64,000 nt of DNA. Source: Rhynchospora pubera. Taxonomy: Eukaryota > Streptophyta > Magnoliopsida > Poales > Cyperaceae. A program made the position numbers and the translations under genes. Shown piece after piece: positions 11,207-22,113 of the stretch. Below the pieces are notes generated by a model. It saw nothing but the letters and a program-made list of their open reading frames with translations, made no database searches and was not told where the DNA came from. The first letter of the stretch is position 1. Each line of letters begins with the position of its first letter. The stretch lies in assembly GCA_028095005.1 (NCBI GenBank), contig CM051459.1, positions 259,642,229 through 259,706,228 on the forward strand. Direction: 5' to 3'.

Positions 11207-11745
11207 AATAGTCATGTCACTCTTCTAAATGGTACAAAATAATATTATCTTTTACCCACTTTGCAAAATACGATTTTAATATTATTTTGTTTCCACTCAT
11301 CCCAAATCGCTTTCTCTTTTATCATTTGTTTCGTAAAACGCAACCTTAAAATCTCACCTACATATAGAACGGATTATAGTATCTAAAGAGATTAGACAAA
11401 AAATATTAACTTATTGGTCCAGCTTGATGCCTAAGAAGCTTGACACTCTCCCTAAAGTACGCTTCGGATTCCTTAAAAACTAAAACATTTTTTACTTTGC
11501 TTTCGGCAAACGTTATTCCAGTCACTTTAGCATTGTTATTACTTCGGCGAACGGCACCATATCTGCAATTTTCATCTTATTTACTAAACATAAATGATGA
11601 TATACCGATACTCCACATTAGAGTATTTTGCAAACAAAATATGTTAGGATAATTTGATATATCTGTAACCATTAAAAATCATCAATTTTTGACAAATAAA
11701 AAGATTTAAATTATCAAATTTTATTTTGAAATTTTAAGAGATTGT

Positions 11746-11985
11746 CAGGGGCGGAGCCAGAAAATTATGATAGGAGGGGCGAAATTTTAAAGATTGAACA
11801 ATGAAATAGAAATTTATTTATGAAGAATAATATTTCTTTTCTAAATCAGTAATTCATGATTAATTAGGGGGGCAAATTATAGAAAATTTTTAAAATATAA
11901 AGAAAATATACATAAAAATTTAATTTTTCTTGGAGCACAAGGGGGGCAACTGCCCCAAGCAGCCCCCCTATTGGCTCCGCCCCTG
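11746..11985. mobile_element. hAT-like MITE, caggggcggagccag ends
   Basis: The ends caggggcggagccag and ttggctccgcccctg are inverse at 14 of 15 positions. A perfect 8-bp duplication gagattgt lies at 11738-11745 and 11986-11993, as expected of hAT elements. The interior has G/C-runs near both ends. The same family sits in a kinesin intron at 28546-28753. Confidence 0.88.
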
Positions 11986-11993
11986 GAGATTGT

Positions 11994-12935
11994 GTATTTA
12001 GATTTGCATTATCTGATAGTCTTTCTTTCTATATTAAAATATATATAATTATTAACTTTTTGTTAATATTTTAAAAAATAAAAAAAAGTTTACTGAAAAA
12101 TAAATATTGTTTTATGTAATGATTAAATACTTTAAATTGAATAACATTGGGCGAGTAGATTCAAAAATATTTTGTTCTCGATTCAAAAATAAACTTAACT
12201 AGATTGAAATGAAATGTTAATAATTTATGAGTTACTCACGGATCGAATCGGACAAGACTAGAAATTTCCTTTTTAGTAATAGAATAGGACGTGATGCATA
12301 TAAAAAATGCTAGAGCAGAATTCGGACATTCCTTTAGGATGGCTTAAAAGATGAAACAAACCGACATGAATCTTCTAAATTTTCTATTATTGTAAGCTTC
12401 TCATTTGGACCATTCGAAGCTTATTATCGTTTCCCTCAATAATATCTTTTATCTCTATTCGCTAACTCGTTTATTCATTTTATTAATTAATTATAATTAA
12501 AATAGATCATGTGCATGTTGACACCTTCCTTTTTTTCTCTCTCCCAACCGTGTAGAGTGTTAATACCAAAGCGTGACCACTCTGTTTTGCATGTGATGAG
12601 GGACCAAGAGAGCAAGTGGCTCTAAGAATAAGCATGGTTGTTTGGTTTGGACTTTGGAGCTTGATTGATTGATTCCCTATGTAGGCCGAGTGTGGTCGTA
12701 CCGTGTGGTATTGTGGGTCTTGGTGTGTGTGGTGATCAACAGTTAGTCGTTAATACTTGTACCGGATGATATTATAAGTATAAATTTTTGTAATAAAGGG
12801 GTGCTGATTTGGTATATCTGAGGGTTTTTATATTGACAACCGACGAGCCATGATGCCTCTTCGTTCAAGGGGAAGCCTACATTTGATTTTCGTTTCTTAG
12901 ACAAAATGTGAGTTAAGTTCTTTAATAAAAAATAT
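11994..12935. other. Gene-free stretch
   Basis: No gene or delimitable element is recognised. Confidence 0.4.
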
Positions 12936-14107
12936 GAGAGCGGTTCCGCTGCCACAATTTTTTTGCTGCCACAGTTGCCACAAATTTGCAACCGTCTGAT
13001 TAAAACAAATTGACGGATGTGATTGGATCAAAATAAAACCAAGTATTAATTACTTCCAATAGCTCTGTCTCCTCTCTCGTAACTTCTCTGCCTAGTGAAA
13101 ACAAAACGATCGATCAATCTCTTAACCTCTCTCTTTTCTCCAGCGCTCTCTTCCGCTTTGGTGTCCATGCTCTCCTCTCTTTGGCTCTCGTGCTCTCCTC
13201 TCTCGCACTTGAGTTCTCTTCCCGTCCAATTTTTCTCTTGTAAGACGATGAACATGTCTCCAAATTCAAGCCAGTAAAGTTATACTTGTGACGCCATGAA
13301 TTTACTTGATAAGATTTGTTACCATATTTGTACTAGTTTCATTCGTTCAATGAACTCAAGACTAAACGAAAAGAGGAGGGGTGTTGAGATGGAGTTGTAA
13401 AATTACTGGTAAATTGAAATAGTGGAGGGGGTAAAAAGAAAAATTGCGAGAAAGAAGAAGAGAAAAGGGACGGAGCATATAGAAACATCAATGAAATTTT
13501 GTTCGAACAAGTTTCATGTCTCTTTACAAGCATCATCTCTTATTTACTGTCACACACAATTTTCAAACTAGTTACATTTTTTTTGACAAAAAAAGTCTGT
13601 CGACTACTTATTTCATTATAAAAAACAATACAAAAATTCATAAATAATTGCTTCTAAGAACAAACAAAAACCACAAAACGAGCAATGAGAAGGAAGCAGT
13701 GTGCATTTGTCTTATTTTTTCCCCCCAAGTTTGCTACATCATTCCTGTACCAGTAACACTGAGTGTGGTACCAATACCCATTCATCTCCATTTGTCTCCA
13801 CATCATGGTCTTTCATCAAACTTGTCCAGTAATTTACCAAGCCAAGAAAAGAGAACACGAGAGCGAGAGAGAAGAGAGCGTATGAACCATAGCAGAGAGA
13901 GCGCGAGAAGAGAGGGAGAAGGGTTAAGGCTTGAGAGTTAAGTTGGTCGTTTCGTATTCCTGAGTAGGAAAGAGACAAAAGCTATTAAAAGTAATTAATA
14001 ATCATTTTATTTTGATCCAATCACATCCATCGATTTTATTTAATCAAACGGTTGCAAATCTGTGGCAACTGTGGCAGCACAAATACTGTGGCAGCGGAAC
14101 CGCTCTC
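12936..14107. mobile_element. 1.17-kb foldback element with long TIRs and CT-rich arms
   Basis: The left end gagagcggttccgctgcc is exactly inverse to the right end. Pairing continues through gccacagttgccaca, tgattggatcaaaataaaa and taattactt, for at least 130 bp. Further inward, CT-rich sequence on the left (13060-13230) faces GA-rich sequence on the right (13840-13980), extending the inverted relation. No flanking duplication is visible, so the insertion is old or the ends have decayed. Long TIRs suggest a Mutator-like or foldback class. Small frames inside reflect the CT bias. Confidence 0.7.
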
Positions 14108-15932
14108 TACATTTATTAGACATTCATTTAGTTAAATTTAATTCTGCGTCTGCACTAGAAGAGCGTTATTTATAGCAATTAGATCAACACTTAGGTCTCT
14201 TTAATGAATGTCTATTGGTTCGAAACTGATACCTTAAAAATTCATGAGTAGATTTTCTATGTGTGCGTTTGAATGAAGAGTCTAAATTACGGAGATAATA
14301 TTAACTCGAACGTGGTAGTTGGTTAATGACTCTGTCTACGCCTGAGAAGAATAAAAAGAATGAAATATATCTCTCTAAAAAAATACCCTTGATTCACAAA
14401 AAAAAAAAACTCCACATAATGTTATTTTAATTTTTTGGAGATATTAGTATAAAACAGCTATTTTGACTGTTATTTTTGCATTAGGAGGCAAACAAATTCG
14501 AATTTCAAAATAGATGTCGCTAATTCAGATCAGCGATTATGTCAGTCTTAGCAATAAAACATACCTTATGTGAAATTCATTCTCATTGTCAAATCTTCAA
14601 TTCATGACATTTTGATGAATTTTATTATTCCAAATTTTTAACGAAAGAATTTGGAAACAAAAAAAAAATTGAATTTAGCTATTATATGATAAAAATTCAG
14701 TTTGCAATTTGTGCGTTGTCAGATCAAACTTAGGATGAAGTATAGACGGTCAACTGCTCTGCCATCTACACGTGTCAAATAAAATTATTTAAAAGAATAA
14801 CTCCTAGAGGATTTAACATTTATAAATTAAATAAATGAGGATGGAATGGAATGCATGCAAGATCGTGGCATGCGTATTGTGTATTTTATTTTCTTGCTAA
14901 AGGGAGCAAATGAATGATTATCCATAACCTTTAGTTGTTCTTGAAATTGTTATAATTAATAATATTAATTATAACATTAATGTGGCCTATATATTAAATA
15001 TAAACCAATTTCATTTATGAAAATTATCTAAAGGGTACATTGGATTTTGATGGAAAATCCAATGGACCAGATTAATTACAAAATTCTAATCCCTTTAATT
15101 ACCTTAGTGAATTAGTTTTTTCTCTCTCCTGTCATATTGGCATCTTTTCATAAAATTTCGCCAACAAAAATTAAGAGAGATAGAAAAGGAAAAATAACGC
15201 CATTTTTGCCATCAATCACACTAAGGGAAATTAAAGAAGATCATATATTCCGCCTTACGATATGTCTTCTCTTCAATCCTGTGAGTTTCTTATTATGATT
15301 CGTTATTTTATATGAATTGTGTAATGTTAATTAGACAATATTATTATGGTAAAATTTTATGTATAACAGAAATATGTAAAATGATCCCAATTTAGTCGAG
15401 CAACTTTACTCCCTTTTGGAGAGCAGTCTCCCCATTTGCTAAATTAATTGTGAGTAATCATGAGTAATCATACATTCCTCCATGTGTTTTGCATTAAAAC
15501 ACAAAAAGTTGATCCCGTAAAAACTCTGAGAGAAAATAAAGTGCTACTTTTATCTTCTTCTTTTTTTTTTTTTGTTAAAGAGATAGAGCGGGCCTTATGT
15601 GCTACAATTTATTTATTTATTTTACTTTTAGGAGTTGATTCGACTGCTCACTTAATATATATATTGAAATCTTAAAAAAAAAAAATTTAGCTTTTGGGTA
15701 TAAGAATTTAATTAATATTGAATATGATCGAGTGTCCAGTATGAATACTTTTCAGTTCTCACGTAAAAAAATGTGTAAAATAAGTTACAAACAATATAAA
15801 TATTAACTATTAAAAAAATTAAGATAAATACATAATTTGTTTTTGTTATTTTAGTTAATGCATGCAAGTATGCCGCCAAATTTGCTTGGTACCATCGTAA
15901 ACACGGAGTCGAGCCTGAATGAGTGCGGTGTC
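14108..15932. other. Gene-free A+T-rich stretch
   Basis: No gene is supported. Small frames at 15460-15675 and 15712-16199 have no gene-like features, and the latter run into a MITE. Confidence 0.4.
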
Positions 15933-15941
15933 CAAATATGG

Positions 15942-16133
15942 AAATTGAGATCAGCTGCCGCGCGACACAGCGTGTCGCGCGGTATGCTGGCCGTTTGATT
16001 AAAATCCAATGGACAAGGGAGCCCCGTGCATGTAACCTAGATTGGTAGGCCCGTAAAAAGTGAACCGTCCGATCAAGTTCAGACGGCTCGTAGTGCGCGA
16101 CACGCGGTGTAGCGCAACAGCGAATCCGGATTG
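15942..16133 (+). mobile_element. GC-rich MITE family M1, copy 2
   Basis: This 192-bp copy has a perfect 9-bp duplication, caaatatgg (15933-15941 and 16134-16142). It is about 90 per cent identical to copy 1 by eye and has the same ccgcgcgacac/gtgtcgcgcgg hairpin at its left end. Confidence 0.88.
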
Positions 16134-16142
16134 CAAATATGG

Positions 16143-17041
16143 GGGCATGTGGTGGATGGTATGGAAGTATCCCAGATAATAATGATAACAATAAAACAAA
16201 TAAAAGAACTAAAGAAGGAACTTGGTATTTGTTTCATTCCGTACAAATAAGTGTGGTGGCGTGGTGCCGAGTTGGGTCGATGGAAGGAAGCGTCACGTGC
16301 TGTGCCACCTGTCATGACATAACAACTTTGAACACTTGAAGAGAGAGAGAGGTGAGATGCTTTGCTTGGTTGCTCGGTTGCTTGGTTCGACCGAATCAGC
16401 AGACCGACCCACGACATGATCCAGCTGTACAAAAGTTACTAGCACTTGCACCGCTCCCTCCGACTCTTCCTTTAGTGCCAAAAGATGAAAAGAAAAACAG
16501 AGAAATAAAGACCTACTCTATTTATTCCGCTGTCGTAAAAAAAGATCTGTTTCCTTTGGTAGAAAGATAAGAGGGATGCATGCTTTCACAATGTTTAAAG
16601 AAGCCTAGATGTGTTAGAGTATTATTAAAATTAAATTAATAAAAAATTAAACCCAAAAATATAATAATTAAAAGTTTACAAAAGTAAAATAAAATGATCA
16701 ATTCGATTTGTTTACACTAGAGTGACGGACGTATCATATGACATTATCTCATAATTTTTTTTTTTAAATTGTTAGTAAATTGTTAGTCAATTAGATTCTG
16801 ATTTGTTTATTATAAGTTGGAGTATTGAACAGATCTAATATGAAAAAGAGAATTATTTTTAGGTATTATCAGTTGGTAACCGAAAGCAGACATTAATTAA
16901 AAAATAAGGCTCTCTTCAAGAAAATAAATAAAAAAACAATTAAAAATAAGGCAACGTGTTTCAAATCATCAAATGTTTGATTTGACTGAATAGGAGGACG
17001 GGACACGGCCCGAGTCGGACACCAGTGCATTTCTGATGAAA
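16143..17041. other. Gene-free stretch with overlapping small frames
   Basis: Several 60-117-residue frames overlap on both strands between 16079 and 16570, but none has a recognisable domain or codon pattern. A CACGTG word lies near 16292; its role is unknown. Confidence 0.35.
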
Positions 17042-17146
17042 TATTGCTCCGCTAGAGCAGCATCTGCTTGGCTCCATACAGACCAGGTTCAAATCCCACT
17101 ATTTGTCAGTTGAGAGTGTGTGTGAGTGAGCTACGAGCAATTGTCA

Positions 17147-17183
<37 letters not shown>

Positions 17184-17190
17184 TAATAAA
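17042..17190 (+). mobile_element. tRNA-derived SINE, family S2, copy 2, with (ATA)n tail
   Basis: The head ccgctagagcagcatctg and B box ggttcaaatccca (17086-17098) are tRNA-like. The body shares gttgagagtgtgtgtgagtg with copy 1 and ends in an ATA microsatellite (17147-17190), a common SINE tail. Confidence 0.6.
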
Positions 17191-17430
17191 AATAAAAAAC
17201 TATTTGACTAGAAGTTGCTCGTTTTGTCAGAATAAATAGTTATTATATACTCATTTCAGTCAGAATGCACATTTTTTCAACCGGGATAAATCAATTAAAA
17301 AAAAATACAACTGTGATTATGAGATAAATATTTGTTCCTTTTTTTTAAACACTGGCACACTGAAATGGCGCTTAAATAACGGTCAAGTTTTAATCAATTA
17401 TTATGACATAATTTTATATATATGTGATTT

Positions 17431-17827
17431 GAGGATGGCTAATGTGCCATAGATGGCACAGAGGGTCCCGTGCCATAGAGTCGTTTTTCAAGATATAAAA
17501 TTCAAATGCTCAATTCGAACCATTCAAGTTATTCATCATATTAAAATATCTTTAGAGACCAAATTTTATATTTTTCGAATTTTTCTGCTATTTATTATGA
17601 TATTTTAAAAAAACGTTATAATTGGAGTATTTCAGACCCTCCAATTTGAACATATCAAAATAAATAGCAAAAAAATTCAAAAAAATGTGAAATTTGGTCT
17701 CCAATGGTATTTCAATATGGTGATCAATTTGAACGATTTGGATTGACTGATTGAATTTTGGATCTTAAAAAAATGACTAAAAAAAGACATCTATGACATT
17801 GCCATCTATGACACTTTAGCCCACCCG
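17431..17827. mobile_element. Palindromic Mutator-like MITE, ggctaatgtg ends
   Basis: The 397-bp element has the 9-bp duplication atgtgattt (17422-17430 and 17828-17836). The ends gaggatggctaatgtg and, inverted, cgggtgggctaaagtg match in 12 of 16 positions, and the arms keep pairing inward (atttttcgaatttttctgc against gcaaaaaaattcaaaaaa). The interior resembles the element at 46575-46962. Confidence 0.8.
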
Positions 17828-18188
17828 ATGTGATTTTATTGCAACCAGTCACAGCGAAAGATTTTTTATAAAATGGGCAATCTATGATGGCACAAAAATA
17901 ATCGGCGTGGTTAGAAAATAAAAAAATTATGAAATTACCAGACCAAACATTTTTGGAAGATTTTCTAAAAAGCGGTGACAATGATAGGCAAAGGCAGGTA
18001 AAATTCTGGTACGTGACAAGTGTAGTCTATTTTGGTCAAGGTCTCAAGGAAGAAACATAAATGCTCCCTAAAAAAACGGAGGCAGTAGGTGAAGTGGGTT
18101 TATACCGCCAATTATTTTATCCAACAAACACTATTTTTAATTGGAGAAATCTGCTTTGGTAGAGTATATCTTTTGATGGTGAAATGTC

Positions 18189-18365
18189 CAATCCGGATTC
18201 GCTGTTGCGCGACACGCGGTGTAGCGCACTACGAGCTGTCTGATCTTGATCGGACGGTTCAATTTTTACGGGCCTACCAATCTAGGTTACATGCACGGGG
18301 CTCCTTTGTCCATTGGATCTTAATCAAACGGCCAGCATACCGCGCGACACAGCGGATCTCGATTT
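18189..18365 (-). mobile_element. GC-rich MITE family M1, copy 3 (reverse, with deletion)
   Basis: This inverted copy is flanked by gtgaaatgtc (18179-18188 and 18366-18375), a 9-10-bp duplication. About 15 bp of one terminal hairpin is missing after accgcgcgacac, which accounts for its 177-bp length. Confidence 0.85.
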
Positions 18366-18375
18366 GTGAAATGTC

Positions 18376-20039
18376 TGTGCAGTAATGTTGAAGGCTTTCA
18401 GAAATAAACTAAGCCAATTTACCCAGAAAACAATAAAGAGGAATAAAAGTTGCCTCATTCTGTTGTAGCTAATAACAGGACAGTTGCATGCGCTACAGGT
18501 TGAATGCCTCAACTAAATCCTAACAACAATCCAAGTTTTCCTACTAAATGATTCAGATCTCCTGTGAGGGGTCTCCAAAATATACACCAAACAACATTTT
18601 GAGAAATTTTTTTTTTTGAGCAATGCCACATTGTTGCAGGTACTTAATTACTTTATTTTATTATGCACTTGGTTGAATAAATTGTTCTTTGTATGGAATA
18701 ACACAAGCAGGAGTTCATGATACTTTAGTATGCACTTGGTTCAAATGTCAATATAACCAATTACGTTCAGCATTAATTAGAGTGTAAGTCATTTTTTTGC
18801 CTTTTTTTTTGACGTTTGTAAGTCTACTTAAAATACTGTGCATATTTCATTAATTTCGTTAAAGATCGATCTAATGCTTTTGGATGCATTGATTTTTTTA
18901 TTTGCCAAAATAGATGCAATTTTATCAAAATAAGACAGTCGTTTACGAAGAGATAAACATGGATGCATAGTATTGAATTTTACTCGCCTGTTAGGTTAGA
19001 TTCTATTGTACATTTATACTGTGGGAATAATCTAGTAGATAAATTGTGCCCTGTCCTAATTACCACTTCTGTGATGCGTATATATTTTGTTGGATTGCCA
19101 TTGTTTTAATTTATTGGCAATTTGGCACTACTTTTGAGAGACTGAGCAACTCTTTGCTTATTTGTCTTTTATAGCATCTGAGCCGCTCTGAGGTTATTAT
19201 TTTGCTAACAACGTGATCTGACTACTAATAAGTAATAACCATAGTACAAAGTAAAAATATATTATTGTTTTGGTTTAAGTAAAAATAAAATTTCTGAACC
19301 TTCTAAATTCGAATAGTGATGCCGCCGTACCGAAAATCTGAAACAAATCAACATATTAAATTAGATACTTGGGTAAAATAATTGGATTCGGATCCACACT
19401 TAAACCGTTGCTACTGTCAGAATTTGGGTAAAATGTTAGTTATGTTACCGCCACCGTGGGTAAAATTTCTGGCGATAAAAACAAGCTGTCCTGCCAAATC
19501 ATTTGTGTGAGGGGTCATGTACTGGAGCTCTGAAACCAATGAAAAAAGAAAATCGGTATTCACTGGGGCCCACTCCTGACAGCATGCCCAGCGGCCTAGC
19601 CTGGACCTAACCTAACCAGGTTCCGTTTTCCACAATTTACATGTACGGCTGGGATGGAGCGGGGTGTAGGAACATTTCGACGGATGGGATTTATTTTTAG
19701 ATGAGTTGGATTGGAGTTTTGTATGTACATCTAGTTCATGTTTGGTTGGAGTTAAATGAAGAATTTAATTTTTTGTTTTTCATTTAATTTAAGTATGAAT
19801 ACTTTATAATTTTATTATTTTAGCATAAATAAGAAACTAGAACTTAATTTGGAGAAAATTGACATAGCACCTCGCTTTCTGAAAAAGAGAGATATAATTG
19901 TACTTGGAGAATTTGGAGAGTATTTGATATTGATACCACAAAAATATTACGAATGGTCAGACTTCTTTTTTTAATATATACAAGAAAATATAATAGGAGC
20001 ACACTTTAGGATTTTATTTTATGTAACTATAAGTAGGAC
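18376..20039. other. Gene-free stretch
   Basis: No gene, RNA or delimitable repeat is recognised. Confidence 0.4.
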
Positions 20040-20560
20040 GGTATACGAGCCGAGTTCGAGCGAGATAGAGACAATTCGAATTTGACTCGGTTGTAACCCA
20101 AGTTGGTTTGAGTCAAGTTAGAAATACTTTCGAATTATTTAAGCTAATTCAAACTCAATTCATCTCCAATTCGAGTTGACTCACGAGTCACGAACTAGCT
20201 TGACATAAGCAATTGTATTACAAAATTTATCTTTTTTAATTCATACATTATTTCAATATTAAAATTAATTGCTATATACAATATTATTAACAATAAAAAT
20301 TGTCATCAATTTTATCCTTATATTGATTTGAAGCAAAATCAATATTATGTATTTTATAACTATCTAAGATAACAATATACAATAAAAAGTATTATATTAT
20401 ATTTTATCATGTTACGAGTCAGCTCACGAGTTGACGAATCGAGTTAAGTCCAACTCAACTTCGACTCGTTAGTGAACCGAGTTGATTCAGTTCGAATTCT
20501 AACAACTCAAAGTTCTACCGGCTCAAATTACAGTCGAGTTCGAGTAAACTCAGCGTTAAG
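20040..20560. mobile_element. Probable MITE with gagccgagttcgag-type ends
   Basis: The left end has acgagccgagttcgagcga and the right end has cagtcgagttcgagtaaac with gaaccgagttg. Both arms contain inverted ctcgagt/actcgag-like words, with A+T-rich sequence between. Exact ends and a target duplication could not be fixed. Confidence 0.45.
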
Positions 20561-21640
20561 AGTTTTTTTCCTCATCCCCGACTGAATGTTGTCAACGAAA
20601 ACCGCAAAAATATATATTGACTAGAAATATTTTTTTTACACCAACGGAGAAATTTGTACTTTCCAAGTTCCAACTACTACTGGTACCATCTATAACATTT
20701 TGCCATTATCATATTCAAAAGAAAGTGTGGATACTTCCATTACCGCAAAAAAACTTTTTCTTGGTGCTGGTACGGATGAAACAATCTTTATGAATATTTA
20801 ACTTTGCTATCAACCGATCTTAACAAAATTTGGGATAATTTAAATTAGAAAAATTGTACATCCGACTGTTATATCATACATAATATTTTGTGGTCATTCA
20901 TAATTATTCCAGTAAAACACATCCGAGAATAACATAATCTAATTAAAAATAAGAGACTTTTTCTTTAAATAACAAGCCAAACACAATGGAAAGGAAACGA
21001 AATATGTTCTCCCTTGTCTTATTTAGAGAATGCTGTTTTTTTTTTGTTACAGTTTAATTTAATTAGTAACAAACTGCAAGTTCAAAAAGATTATTAGAGG
21101 TTAACTGAATAACCTTGATCGATCTAATCTCTTATCCAACAAAATTAGTTCATAAAGTTTTACTTTCTTTCCCTCGATTTCTTGTTCACTGTCGTAAACA
21201 AAAAATTATAAAAATATTTAATTTTCCTTGCAAAACAAAATATCAATCATAAAAAGGATATAACAGAGTATGAATTAACACGGAGACTAAGATGACCCTG
21301 AAGAAATAAATTATGTCTATAGAATCCGGAATTGCTTAGCATGACCTTGTCATTTTCCTTTAATCATGAGTAATTATTATTTGACAGAGGTAAAAGTAAA
21401 TCACAGGTCTTGTTTATTTATTTCACCAAGACACTGACAGTAACTCACACGAGGGACCTGAACAAAAATACCCCCACATTAACACATAATAATAAATCAG
21501 AGAAAGAGCAAGCGCTAAAAATTAGAATAGAAGACCCCAACAATTAGTTAATTAAGTAATAATTAATGACGATTAGTGTAAAACCAAAGGAAGATGCCAT
21601 GTCGCTGTACCCAGGGACAGTGGTAATAAACAGAGTACTC
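20561..21640. other. Intergenic region upstream of the kinesin gene
   Basis: The stretch is A+T-rich with no gene. Its last few hundred bases are the likely kinesin promoter, but no convincing TATA box is seen. Confidence 0.4.
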
Positions 21641-22113
21641 TACTACTAGCAGCTCCTCACTTTCACCAACTCTCTCTCTTTCTAGCTATTTCTTCTCTTG
21701 TAAACCCATCATTTCCTCTCTTTTCTCTTCTCTCTCTCTCTCATTGAAACAATAAAAATATAAGAAAAGGAGTCCGTTTTTTCCTCAGGGAAGGAAGAGT
21801 AACCACCTCCATCTCCACCATCCACCAACACTGCCACCATCACCATCTCTACATCTCTATCTCTTTCTCTTTCTCTTTCTCTCCCTGCAACCTCCATTTG
21901 GTATGCTGGAGCTTGAAGTGAAACCCAAGAAAGCATAATTAATAGCTGTTGCTGCAGCAGTTCCAGCCGTCTCTTTCGCACTACATTTATGCTCTGTTTC
22001 TCTCTTCCTCTGATCTAACCATTGATCCCACTTCCAATCTTTGGCTTTTCCGACTTGGGTCTTTTCCCAAGTTAAGTAAGCAATTGTGAAGTTTGTGATT
22101 AGTGAAAGAGAAG
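21641..22113 (+). promoter_or_regulatory. CT-rich leader / core promoter of KIN-4A with two uORFs
   Basis: Pyrimidine-rich runs at 21670-21745 and 21845-21895 are typical of plant core promoters and 5' UTRs. If transcribed, the leader has two short upstream reading frames: 21903-21938 (MLELEVKPKKA) and 21989-22018 (MLCFSLPLI), both ending before the main ATG at 22114. The transcription start is not known, so whether both lie in the mRNA is an inference. Confidence 0.45.

Noticed and set aside
15712..16432. Minus-strand frames of 159, 117 and 66 residues
   Set aside because: They run through the GC-rich MITE copy 2; similar frames appear at the other copies, so they reflect the repeat.
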